Source: Ciona intestinalis (Eukaryota; Chordata; Ascidiacea; Phlebobranchia; Cionidae). From it: a stretch of DNA of 64,000 bases. Location of the stretch: contig NC_020168.2 of NCBI RefSeq assembly GCF_000224145.3, forward strand, positions 5,505,294-5,569,293. The letters run 5' to 3'. The first letter of the stretch is position 1; the number at the start of each line of letters is the position of its first letter. Both the position numbers and the translations under genes were made by a program. Below the pieces are notes generated by a model. It searched no databases, was not told where the DNA came from, and saw only the letters and a program-made list of their open reading frames with translations. This document shows, in pieces, positions 48,171 to 59,400 of this stretch.

Positions 48171-48674
48171 TTCTTATAACCCTTTGCCAATATATTATTG
48201 TTTAATAACTAGACTTTAAACAAGATTATCTAAACGAAGTTTAAACATGACACATGTTTCAATTTTTATCATTTCTATTCTGCAAATTTATTTACAAAAA
48301 GCATAACTTATAGTTTATACAATTTACGATATTCCAAAAATGCACCTCGCAAAATCAAATCAAATAGAAAGCTGTTACCATTTGTAAGTTTCGGCTAACT
48401 GATGTAGTGTAAGACCGATATACAGTTTAAAATTAATATATTTACAAAGGGTATACGGTCATATTTTTCTGTAATATTCTTTGTCTACTATAGCCATAAT
48501 GGGGCGATATAAAGGAAAATAAAAACATGGACCAAGTACGTTACCCCAACCAATACTATATAATACCATTTACAGAAAAAATGGGCTAGAAACTCATGTC
48601 ATATTCACGCTTAAAAGGCAAGCAAGTAATAATGTGAGCATATTATGTGAAATCAGCTTTTATCGAATGCAGTT

Positions 48675-49616
48675 TTAAGGAATTGTTTTCGCAAGATTAG
48701 TTTCTCGGACGGCACTAGCTTCGGGAGATACAGGCTGTTGTTTCTTCTTAATGCAAGGTAAGATACGATGTAAGTAATCTGTGTAGCTAAACGCCACGGC
48801 ACACACGTTGATTAGCGTGTTGATCCCATATATAATGGCAAGGAAATAAAAGGAGTAGTTTTCTGATGGGTTTATCGAAAACGCTGTGAATGCTATGTCG
48901 GTAAGAACACACACTGTCGTGGAGACGCTTAGTCGAATTATTACCGATGCCATTTTGTTGTTTCTCTTGAATTTAGTAATGATGATGTGCTTTATGATTG
49001 GGTAGAGTACAATCGCCAGGAGGAATATTTGAATGAGTGCTTGTAGGGCGTAAACGACTGGCACAGCAATTTGTAAGAAGATGTTCGATCTCTTAGTGTG
49101 GCAGCTTAGGTCTAGGTTGAACTGTATAGGTATTGCAACTAGCATACCGATTAGAATTATTGGCATTGTTACGATCCCGATCAAAATTGTTTTGCTCAGC
49201 ACTTTGATGTACTTCGAGTTTAAATGAGTGAGAATGGGCGATTGGTAGAATGTTCTCTGGCGCATCCATAGAATCAGGTAAACTATTCCTCGGTTAATAT
49301 TGGCCAGAACAACATTTATTGCAGAAAATGCGACACAAAACGCCGTTGTCGATGCAGGAACATGAATCTCCACTTCAAAAAAGCAAGCACGCAGAAACAA
49401 GATGCCAACTGATAAGACGAAAAGAATATTTTCTTTTCTCAGCGCAGCTACTTTACAGCGAACGGCAAAAACGGCAGCAACGATTAAGCCGTACAGTGAA
49501 AAAGCAAGCAGCAAAGCTACGATGCATTCCTCGGCAATCATATACGGATTCCCTGCCACAGTGATGTTCATCACGGCTGTCGTTGAAATATTAAAAGTTG
49601 CTGTAGCGGTAGACAT
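48675..49616 (-). CDS. Seven-transmembrane receptor-like protein, tandem paralog A
   Basis: Intronless 313 aa membrane protein I cannot assign to a named family. Seven hydrophobic helices are visible at about residues 31-52, 63-83, 92-118, 143-163, 183-208, 225-246 and 256-277. The N-terminus is short and N-glycosylation-prone (NIS at 9, NIT at 17), with no cleavable signal peptide. A Cys at the top of helix 3 (C94) and one in the second outer loop (LSCHT) match the usual GPCR disulfide pair. Features shared with the two neighbouring paralogs are FFEVE in helix 2, LWMRQRTFY at the inner end of helix 3 (where rhodopsin-like receptors have DRY), RLSVSTTVCVLTDIAF in helix 6, and a cytoplasmic tail rich in K and P. 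It lacks DRY and NPxxY. The call of orphan receptor is inference; a non-GPCR 7TM protein is possible. Confidence 0.8.
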   Translation of the reverse strand: MSTATATFNISTTAVMNITVAGNPYMIAEECIVALLLAFSLYGLIVAAVFAVRCKVAALRKENILFVLSVGILFLRACFFEVEIHVPASTTAFCVAFSAINVVLANINRGIVYLILWMRQRTFYQSPILTHLNSKYIKVLSKTILIGIVTMPIILIGMLVAIPIQFNLDLSCHTKRSNIFLQIAVPVVYALQALIQIFLLAIVLYPIIKHIIITKFKRNNKMASVIIRLSVSTTVCVLTDIAFTAFSINPSENYSFYFLAIIYGINTLINVCAVAFSYTDYLHRILPCIKKKQQPVSPEASAVRETNLAKTIP

Positions 49617-51177
49617 GCTGATCGAGGCTTAAATTAACTCAACAGATATTCTAAACCAGCACCTGAATAATAGCTTTACACATCACAAATGTTAGACAAT
49701 CCAATTCTTCCCCACCAGGTAGGCTATTATGGTTTAAATTACCGATAGGTTTAAATTATTCATCTCCAGACTGACGCTTTTTCAAATTCACATATGTTCA
49801 CACCATTGATAAAACACAAAAGCAAAAGTGGATTACGAATAGGTATAGTAGTTTTATTACCCGGTCGCAAAAGCAACTGCAACAAGCGTCAGAAACATCA
49901 CGTTAACGACTAAACTCTTCTGCACAGCTTCACTATATATATAGTATCTGCCCTCATGTACTTGGTCTGGCTTTATACACTATAGATATAATTGAACTGT
50001 CATGTACTATATCAGAACGAAAGCGATAAGATTTTAACGAGCAAAAGTTCTTCGCAGCTCGAACTGCGGTGCTCTATTATCACTTTGTTTTCGTATCTTT
50101 GCTCGAAACTCTAGCCAGCTTCGACCAAACGCGGACTTTTTCTCTGTGTTATTATCAATTTCAGGGGACAGTCGATTCTCTTCACCTGTAAAAAGCGAGC
50201 ACTTGCCACGAGATATATTCCAGATCTCAATCTCGCTCATTTTCAAAAGTATAAACTCGATTATTTGCTTCAAATCCGTAACCATATATTTCATAAACAA
50301 ATAAAAAATAGATTCCGCCAGAACGGTCAAATATAGTATAATTTTAAGCCACAAAATTGACCGAGCAAAGTCTATTTATTACTCAGAGTATTTTAGTCAC
50401 GCATTACATCCCGGTAGGTTAAATATATTATGATTTAGTTTTCCAGTACAGTCTCTCTTGAAATCCTGTAACGCCGTAAAGGAATGTACTTCTCTGGTGT
50501 TGTATGTTTTGGCAGCAACCGCTTAAAGGTCGACTATGCTTAAGAATTTATTTGTTTACCAATTGTTTTGCAGAACTAAAACCTTAAATTCTGTATACAA
50601 CCGTTAGGTCTATTGTTTTGTATAATTTACCATTGGTTAACCACTTGACTTTTCACGAAATTGCAAATGTAGATAGTGCAGAGGGGTAAGATGGTACACG
50701 TTTAGCACATAATATCCAAACATTCTGATCGTGTTTTAAACAATTAACAACGGACCATGAGAGTCGTGAGAATACAGTTTTATAATTCTTTGAATGTTCT
50801 TTGTTTGCAACCAAATTTTTTGGGGCAAGGCAACCAGCAGATAAAATTTTGGTGTTATGTCACCTGTAAAGAGTTGTGAAGATGATATAGGCAACGAAAA
50901 TGCGAACATCGCAACATACAGTATATCGTATAACGTTATACGTAGCCATATATAGGCAGTGTGCGTTATCCAGATATTCAACAACTAATAAATACCGTAC
51001 TTTGTTTATTGTTTAAAAATAATGCTGATTTCTTGAGTTTTCTTGAACAAGCGCCTATCAAAACAAAACCAAAAATGCAACGAAAACTATAATTTAATCA
51101 AGAAAAGCGCAACGAAAACAATAACAAGGACAGCATACTGCGACGGCTCGCCGTAAAAACAAATAAATTGTGTTTCG
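49617..51177. other. Intergenic region between 7TM paralogs A and B
   Basis: About 1.6 kb with no gene I can support. It contains a partial MITE (50678-50815) and a 106-codon minus-strand frame at 50034-50354 that shows no recognisable similarity. It should hold the promoter of paralog A. Confidence 0.5.
50678..50815. mobile_element. Partial GATGGGACACC-type MITE
   Basis: One end (GTGCAGAGGGGTAAGATGGT) and most of the interior (TTAGCACATAATATCCAAAC, TTTTAAACAATTAACAACGG, GAGAATACAGTTTTATAATT) are present. The distal terminal repeat is missing. Confidence 0.65.
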
Positions 51178-52653
51178 TCAAATGTGCGAAACTGTTAACT
51201 GGTGTGCAATCTCTTTCGGAATTAAGGACGCCTCCTTTTTATGTACACACCCACAACGTAGAGGCAAGAGTCGATTGCTAAAGTCCGAAAACGACATGAT
51301 CGTCGAGGTTACGTTTATAACCGTATTGAAAGCGTAGCATATTGGAATAAAACTAAACGAAACGGACGGGTGATCGTTTGCAGATAAAATCAAAAACCCA
51401 ATGTCGGTAAGGACGCACACAGAACCACTGATGCAAAGTCTCGTGATGACAGAATCCAGTCTTCCTTTGTTCTGGCCAGTCCTCCGGGAGTGGACATGCT
51501 TGACGACCGGATAGAGGATCGGGAGTAAGAGGACAACTTGGAAGAGCGCAATGATGAAGAATATAATTGGAGCGAAGATCTGTGAAAATAAAATCGCGTT
51601 TTAAACAAAATAAAATTGTGTTTCGTTAAAAAAAAGTTTTGTTAAATCCTGTTTTTGAATTTAATAAATGTTCGTTAAATTTATATGCTGGCGTTTATTC
51701 ACTGCGGAGCGACTGAACATAATTTATTAAAAAGGTCATTATATTTATAGGAAGGGTCAATAGGTCACAAACCAACCTATAATCAGCTATGTGAACATAC
51801 TTTATAAAGCAAAGCAGTGGGTTTTTATAGGTGTCTGCAAAATAAGAAATTAACAAACAAAAAAACGTAGAAATTTCGATATTTTTTACGCGATTTCTTT
51901 GTGCATGTTATTGCACGTGCGAGGCAGCATGTCTGTTGGGTAACGGCGCACATATAATCGGTTTAGCGAAAATCTTAAACTGCATAAGCTGCTGCGGCAT
52001 TTACTTACGTTTAGGAATCCTGATGGCTTGCCAGTTACGCACTTGCCCTTCACTGATAAGATAGGAATAGAAGACATTGTCATAATTTGGATCAATGCAA
52101 ACATTAAGATTCCACCGAGCAGCGCGTTGCTGAGAAGGTTGATAGTTCGCGAGGTTGCGCAGGCTGTTGGACGCTTACGATAAAACGCCCTTTGCCTAAG
52201 CCAGAGAATCGTATATATCACAGCTCTGTTGATTGTGCCCACCGTGACATTTGTGGCGGAGTAAGCCGTACAAAAAGTGGCGGACCCGGTTACGTAGACT
52301 TCGACCAGAAACCAGCATGATTCAAATAAAAGCAGAGAAGTCGCTACCACACATAAAGCGTTCACTCTGTGCAGGTGCGGAGCCACTTTGTCTTTCTTCT
52401 TACGCACCGTATAAATAATGGTGGCGATAAGCAAGTAACAAGATATAACTATCAGTGTGTGCACTGCAATAGTGTCGAATAATGGAACATGTCGAGGCTG
52501 TATCACTGTCCCGTTATTAGTCACGTTAGAAGAATCCGGCGTTGTCGTCACAATAGGTAGCCTTGATAAAATCCCTTCTTGCAAAGTGCTTGCTTGTGGT
52601 TGTACAGAAAGACTCAATTGTGTTGTATTGTACTGTCGTGTTGACTGGTTCAT
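51178..52653 (-). CDS. Seven-transmembrane receptor-like protein, tandem paralog B (two exons)
   Basis: Second member of the 7TM family, 348 aa in two exons, 52009-52653 and 51178-51579, joined in phase 0 at GFLN|IFAPIIFF across a GTAAGT...CACAG intron of 429 nt. The N-terminus is longer than in paralogs A and C (about 70 residues before helix 1), rich in S, T, Q and N with several N-glycosylation sequons. Conserved marks: WFLVEVYV in helix 2, FCTAYSATNVTVGTINRA in helix 3, LWLRQRAFYRK at its inner end, GKCVT in outer loop 2, LYPVVKHVHS after helix 5, RLCISGSVCVLTDIGF in helix 6, and AFNTVINVTSTIMSFSDF in helix 7. The tail has a cysteine-rich RCGC motif that could be palmitoylated. Unlike its siblings it has an intron just before helix 5. 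Confidence 0.8.
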
Positions 52654-54224
52654 GTCTGGTCGTTTCCATTACACCTTCGCCTATACACTTGGTCTGAATT
52701 ACAGACAAGAGTCTACAAAGTCTACATAAAACAAAACAAAAATCAACGCCTTTGCAACGCTTTTCTTAATGCAATTAAACCAAAGGTTAACTCGTTCTAC
52801 TGCTTTTTAAACCGACACACAAACTGCTAAACTTAGTTTATTAATGCAAATAAATCAAATGTTAACTCGTTGTAATACTTTTTACACTGACATATGAACT
52901 GCGAACTCAAGCTAAATTGCATTCACGCTTCCGAGTATATGAACTTAACCCTTGCGTAGCCGAATCGTTTTCGATTTGTATACCGGCAAACTACTGTAGG
53001 CTACAGTCGAGAAACGTCAACGGAAATAGACAAGCATTTGTATTTTTGTAACTTGTCGGGGATCGAATCGTTTATTTGTCCGTCAAGTGTAATTGTTTAA
53101 ATACGGGATAGTTTCCCTTGAGCCAACAGTCAGTTTGTTTTTCTTGCAATTTCAATGAACTGACACAACGGCAGTGACCTTAGTGGTCATTTTTTTACCG
53201 GAAAATTCTATTACTACACCTACCAAATTCTTACGCAATTTCTCTTTTGTAGTTATGTATAAATTGCTACTTCTGGGTCTAGACTATCTGCATTCAATTA
53301 AATTGTATAGTAAGGTGGGGAAAGATGGGACACTTTTTTATTTCATTTGCCCGTCGCATTTGGTACAGTAAGCAAAAAACATTCTAATAAATATAGATCC
53401 GTATTCTTATGACTCCCATAGACCGCTGTTAATTGTTTAAATCACGATCAAAATATGCAAATATTATACGCTAAAGGTGTCCCATCTTTCCCCACTCTAC
53501 TATATGATATTATTGGTCCTAATGACAACCGTTATAAACTAATGGATTCTATAAAACTAAAGCTATATATATCTGTCCTAACTCGCATGTCGCCTATATT
53601 CTTACAAATTGGATAAAGATAAAAACATCTGATTGCAAAGATACGACAAGCGTTGAGACATATACGCCAACATAATTTACACCCGCAGGTGAAATTTATA
53701 ATAATTGGCCTTTGTTCAAGAACTTACGCGCTTGTCTCAACAGAATTTTAACCCTGAAGCAAGATTAAGTATTTTTTTTGCCGCCAAACAATATAATACT
53801 TCATTGTTTGGATTTTATGTGCTAAAGGCGTCCCTTCTTCCCCTATTCTACTTTATATATACGACTCTATATTGTTCACTACAAGTTTTATTTTATTGCA
53901 GAAAACTAAATAACTAATAAATGCCAGCACATTTACAACTAACAAAAGCTACAGTTATAAATCTATATACTATTCAAGTACAACCAAAATTCTAAACAGT
54001 AAATAACTAAAACAAAAGTCACAATGATGTACATAAAGCATCAGTACAATATCAAATCGGTTGTGTTTGTGCTAAAACAAAGTGAACAGCCTTATTGTAG
54101 TTCTATAGTGTAACTCGCACACACGTGAGTTTTAGGAACAAATCGAACAGGACTTAAAACTGTTTATAAACTTAAGGAAGTTGATATTAATATTACAATT
54201 CGCGTATTAGGGGATCTGAAGTGT
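52654..54224. other. Intergenic region between 7TM paralogs B and C
   Basis: 1.6 kb without a supported gene. It holds a full MITE (53305-53505) and a lone MITE end near 53815-53865 (GGCGTCCCTTCTTCCCCTAT). Otherwise it is AT-rich sequence and would contain the promoter of paralog B. Confidence 0.5.
53305..53505. mobile_element. Full-length GATGGGACACC MITE
   Basis: About 200 bp with long inverted-repeat ends: TATAGTAAGGTGGGGAAAGA at the left and GTCCCATCTTTCCCCACTCT at the right. Interior blocks are CATTTGGTACAGTAAGCAAA, GACCGCTGTTAATTGTTTAA and TCACGATCAAAATATGC. Its internal order is inverted relative to the copy at 23251, as expected for random insertion. Confidence 0.8.
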
Positions 54225-55169
54225 TTAGACTCGAGATTTCTCTGTGTTTGGTTCCTGGCCATCCTCTTCTAAAACACTGGAGTTGTTGGATGGTGAAAAC
54301 GGCATAAGACGTTCAGAGTAATCAGCAAACGAACACAGCATAGCTGCCACATTGACAGTTGAGTTAAAGTGAAAGACGATTGGTCCAAAACTAAATCCCA
54401 CGTTCTTTGGTTGAATTATCGCTACTGTCAAAAATGCAAGGTCGGTAAAAACGCAGAGTGTTGTGCAAACGCTGAGACGAACTGCAACCGTCGTCAAGTT
54501 GGAAGTTTGCCCGATCTTATTCCGCATGATATGGCGGACAATTGGGCGGAGGACGAGGCCAAGCAGAATCAGTTGAACAACTACGAAGAGCATAAATACG
54601 AACGGGACTAAAACTGTCGAGAACTCCGGCCCTTTTCTTGTTATGCACCCTACGGGAGACGTGTCAACAATGTTAAGCATTAAAACCCCAACCTGTAAGA
54701 TTGGCAGCACGATGATTCCTGTAAGTACTGCGTTGCCGAAGTACACCATACACTGACTTTTAGGATTCTTGTAAAAGCTCCTTTGTCGTACCCAAAGTAC
54801 ACAGTATGTTAGTGACTTGTTGATTGTGGCAAGAATTAGCACGATTACGTAGTACGCATAACAGAGCTGTAAGGTCGGAGAACTGACACGCATTTCAACT
54901 TCGAAAAACAACGACTGGACCAGAAGCATAACTGCACAGGCGCTGCATAATCTGTTTGTCCCTTTCAAGGCACTGAGCGACGGCTGCTTCCATTGGTAAG
55001 CAAAGGAGGCTACTGTTAAGTATAAACTGAGCACGATTAGTGCAACCACCATCATGTCCTCGGACGCTCTTAGAACTTTTCCTTGAGCCACATTAAGTTC
55101 AGTCGCACTCGACACGTCACTGGTAAGCAGAAAATTTGTCATTGTTGTAATGTTGCCGGAGATTTCCAT
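54225..55169 (-). CDS. Seven-transmembrane receptor-like protein, tandem paralog C
   Basis: Third member of the 7TM family, intronless, 314 aa. The N-terminus has N-glycosylation sequons (NIT near residue 6). Helices lie at about 38-58, 74-92, 102-124, 146-165, 186-209, 231-251 and 262-281. Conserved marks: FFEVEM in helix 2, C103 at the top of helix 3 and C175 in VGCITRKG (outer loop 2), LWVRQRSFYKNP at 124-135, RPIVRHIMRNK after helix 5, RLSVCTTLCVFTDLAF in helix 6, and FNSTVNVAAMLCSFADYS in helix 7. It has the same size and intron-free form as paralog A; the intron in paralog B therefore was either gained there or lost in A and C. All three genes run in the same direction over 6.5 kb. Confidence 0.8.
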   Translation of the reverse strand: MEISGNITTMTNFLLTSDVSSATELNVAQGKVLRASEDMMVVALIVLSLYLTVASFAYQWKQPSLSALKGTNRLCSACAVMLLVQSLFFEVEMRVSSPTLQLCYAYYVIVLILATINKSLTYCVLWVRQRSFYKNPKSQCMVYFGNAVLTGIIVLPILQVGVLMLNIVDTSPVGCITRKGPEFSTVLVPFVFMLFVVVQLILLGLVLRPIVRHIMRNKIGQTSNLTTVAVRLSVCTTLCVFTDLAFLTVAIIQPKNVGFSFGPIVFHFNSTVNVAAMLCSFADYSERLMPFSPSNNSSVLEEDGQEPNTEKSRV

Positions 55170-56438
55170 GTTGTTAAAATGCGCCTACAATGTAGGAGCT
55201 AACTGGTTGAATGCAGGTCTGATGGCTAAAATGGCGCACGGTTAAACCTAATGCATTGTCAATTACCATGCAGTTTACTGCATCAGTATGTTTACGAAAT
55301 CTTAATTTGTTTTTAATTACCTCGAAGTGTTTGATTCTGTACACAATGCATTATTAATTCAATTATAGCTCAAACAGAATACAATTAATACAGTAGAGTG
55401 GGGGAAGGCGGGACACCTTTAGCACCTAAATCCAAATACCGCGTTTTAAACAATTAACAACGGTCTATGGTAGACGTAAGGATACGGTTTTATATTTGTT
55501 TAAATTATCTTTTTTTACCACCAAATGTGACGAGAAAATAGAATGATAAAGTGTCCCATCTCCCCCCACCTTACTTTAAACAAACATACCTTGGGCTTAA
55601 ACTGTAGGTGTGTTTTGGTGGGTGTATTCTCTTTACAAGACATTGTGCGAAAACCACTAATCCGAAAGTGGGCATGACGTACGGCCAGATATAATAAAGC
55701 GAAAATAACCGGCAATCGTTTATTGTTGTTCGGGAATCGACGAAAGGCCAGCAACCGACGCGTTGGGCGTTTATTCGCCGCACGGGTATAACACAGATAC
55801 ATTAATTACAACACAACTCGAATCAACATTGCACACTGCGATAAGAAACACATTGTTCGTAAATGACCGTTCAATTAGAACCGCAGATTACAGGACCGAG
55901 CAAAATATGCTCGGTTTAAGGGAAAGCCGTTGAAATATCGCGTAATTAGGTAGGAATTTAATTTTGTTTTTTCTGGTATTTCGGTGGAATATATTGTATA
56001 TATGTTATGAATCTGAATCGACTGGATTTTTTGATTGGATGAATTCTTACGCATTATGAGAGTTAGGTAAATAGTATGAATCGCTAATTACCGAAAATGA
56101 TAAATAAATCAGCAACTTAAAGTAACGGTCTGCATTTTAAAACCGGGTGAACAAAATTGCTCTTATATCACGAACCGAATAGATGATTTTAGATGGTGGT
56201 ATGAGTTGTGGTGAAATCGTTAACACCTCTGTTTTAAGTCGAAGAATCAAGGAAATCACACGCCTGATTCGAGTATAGATATCGGTCGATTCGTGGCTTA
56301 ATAGAGGATAGATGGGTTTATATGAAAATGGTTATGAAGTGAAAAGGGTGGGTTGTCTGTACGTCGTTTCTGCTATTGTTGTTTCTTCAATGTTTGAGCA
56401 AGTTGGTCGTTTGCCCGCAAGTTCAAATCAAGGGTAAG
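55170..56438. other. 7TM paralog C upstream / VPS26 3' flank
   Basis: About 1.3 kb with a full-length MITE (55391-55577) and no supported gene. The region upstream of 55169 is the likely promoter of paralog C; 56438 downward is VPS26 3' UTR. Confidence 0.5.
55391..55577. mobile_element. Full-length GATGGGACACC MITE
   Basis: Starts CAGTAGAGTGGGGGAAGGCG and ends GTCCCATCTCCCCCCACCTT, with interior TTTAGCACCTAAATCCAAAT and GGATACGGTTTTATATTTG. It is slightly shorter than other full copies because of a small internal deletion. Confidence 0.8.
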
Positions 56439-59400
56439 TTACGCGCCGAACCGTTGGGTGGATTCTTCAATCGCGCTGTTTATTTGCCGACGCGGGACGT
56501 CTCCTTTCCTCCATAAGATAATTTCCTATTGAAAGAAGGTGGATGTATACATTTGTAGTAGTGTGGGGGAAGGTGGGACACCTTTAGCACATAACGTCGT
56601 GATTTAAACAATTAACAACGGTCTATGGGAGTCGTGAGGATACGGTTTTATAATTCTTTAGCTCATGACCTAAACATAACTGCATCTTAACCTTTTCCTA
56701 GGACAACATATATATTAATACAACGCAGCTTAGGTGATTTTATTTTAACAGACATATGACAAAAGTACAAAATCAATCCTTTTTAAATAAAGTACAAAAT
56801 CAGTCAAGCCTTTTAAAGAAATATATTAAGCGACACTCTACCAAGTGAAAGAGCTACCCATTATTGTGTCTCAGCTCAGGGATTAGAAATCACTGCTTCA
56901 AAAGTGAACAGTATACAATATTTGTAATATACTATATGTAATACATTGGAAATCATTTATTGGTAAAGTATTATAGAATCCAAACCTGGGGTGGCATGAT
57001 AGACAGGCCTACCCTAAAATTTTCTGTTAACGTTAGCATCAAAATTCGTTTAAAAGAATGCACATCTAACTATCCCTGCCTTCCCTGCATTTTAAAAAGT
57101 TTGGCGCCTATTTAAGCTACACAATTAACATATGAGTGACAAATACCTGTTGTTTGAAATATCTTCTGTCTTCCTCATCAATTAAAACCAGGTTAAGAAA
57201 ATATTTGACTGAAAACTTCCGATTGATGTCCCGCATCGATGGAGTAAGGTTATAACCTCCGAGGAAGAGACGGATCGGAATTGATTCTCCTGAAAGAGGA
57301 AAAAGATTAGCCCTTAGAGCATCATCAAAAATAGAAAACTTCAATATTTTTAACAGCGTTTTTTTTTTTTTACTTTTTTTGTTAAGAAGTTTCTTAGTTG
57401 AATAGCATTTTGAACTTGCAATAATTATACAAAAATTTATAACTGACGTTTTATTACAAATGTTCTATTTATTGATACAGAACAAGGGCGTAACGGTGCA
57501 CAGTTATATTTCCAGCAAACAATAAGCATGAGCATGACCAAACCTATTACACCCGCAAAAGTTCTGAGAAAAGGTGTATAAAACAAAGCACCCGTGTTAT
57601 TATAATCATGACTGTTGTTTTCCAGCCACGCGAGGATAACAAATTAGTCATTCTTTCATTCAAAACAGCAAATAACTTAAAAGTAACCTTTAACAGGCGC
57701 CCCGTCCATGATTTCAAACTTTGCAACGGTATCATCATCATGGTAGACACTTGGACCAGTGCCGGTGGTCTCTCTCTTTATAACATGCATCTCCATATGT
57801 TTGATCTTTACTCGCACAAGAAGGAAGTATATCTTGCCTATGATAGCATCCTTGAGGTGATACCTGGAATCAAGGGTTGTAGGATTTAATTTTGGTGACT
57901 GGTAAGACATATTTAGATACTGGAAATTTTATCTGATACCAAAACAAAAAGGTGAGTATAAAAGAAACTTTTTTTTTCAGATTAACTATGATAGTAAAAA
58001 TTTATGTTTTATTATTTGGTAAATTTTTATGTGCAATAAATTACTTTTACGGAATACATTGGTCGTAGTGACTCCCAAGTTCCTACAGTAACCACAACCA
58101 AGAAGTAAACAATGTATATTTCCTTTTGTAGCCAATCAATAATATTCAAGTCAAGTCAATACAAATTCGAACATTTGAAAAGTAAATTGGGAGGAACAAA
58201 ATATAACTTATTATATTGGACAATGAACCTATGTTACAAGTTTACAAAAAAACAGTACTGCTAAGTGATAACTGCATTAATATTCATTTACCAAAAAGAA
58301 TGATGCATTAAGCAATAAAACAGAAATTTGAAAGGAAAGGTTTTTAATTTTAAATTCTTTTAAATGAGCAATAAAAATATTTACACTTGTGACTTGTATG
58401 AATAATTCATTGATATTGGAAACAAAGTAGTTCAATGATGAGGTTGTAGAACTAATTTCAAACTAATGTCAACAAATTCTAGCCTACAACTATGGAATGC
58501 CTTGTATTGACATAATTAATTGGCAGAGCAGTTTAACTGACAACATAAATTATGACTCTAAGTGGTAATGTAAGACACTTTTGTGTTGTAAATTACAGAT
58601 TTTATTTTATTGTCTATTGATAATATCTTTCTTGGGGTAATAGACCAACTCTGGCCTATATTTGGGGAGCCCAATGGGCCATGGTGTGGAAAAATAAAAC
58701 CCACAGAATAGAATATTTATAATATATATGTATTAAATAACAATCTTTTTAATGCAGATATGAAAGACATGTAATCTCTAAATCACTAACACTTAATTAC
58801 CAAAATTTAAAAACTTACTTTTGTTTGTTGTATTCGAATTCAATATGAAGACAATCTTCAATTCCAACTTCCATCTTAATACTTGTGTTTGTATCAGGGT
58901 AAGTACTCAGTGTGTGGACGACAAATTCAAGTTCTTTGTTAAGATCTGTAAGTCTTCTACCCACCGTTACTTTCAGGGAATACCTGGTTGGATCAAACAT
59001 ATTAACATATTAATTTAGACAGCCATTAAAGCAATAACAATTTTAATACATAGGTTTATATATAGGGAAGAGCTTAATATAGCTCAAAAACAAACGTTTT
59101 TTTTAAAGTATGTATACAGAAAACAGCTAAGTAATAATTTTTCTGCCTGAGTCTTACATTTGGAACGAAATAAGATTCAAAATTATACAACAGAGAGCGC
59201 TAACAGCCTACAAAAACCGGCCAAAAATGTCCCACCTGAGTCTCACATTTGAACCGAAATAAGATTCATACGGTTTCTCTACATGAGGAAATTCGAAAGC
59301 ATAAACCTTGCTTTGGTTAAGAATACCAGGACTAGCAAGCTGTTTGGTGAGCGTGGCAAAGTCGTGTTGGTTAGCACGGTCGTATAATATTTCTGTTCAA

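Larger units (their letters stand above)
46013..48674. other. POLR3A upstream / 7TM cluster 3' flank
   Basis: A 2.7 kb gene-free stretch. It holds a SINE fragment (46228-46355), a duplicated ~155 bp unit (46790-47105), a decayed MITE (47405-47575), a full MITE (47985-48170), and otherwise AT-rich sequence with no conserved frame. Confidence 0.6.

Noticed and set aside
50034-50354. 106-codon minus-strand open frame between 7TM genes
   Set aside because: No recognisable domain, no conserved block, and composition typical of chance frames here; not annotated as a gene.
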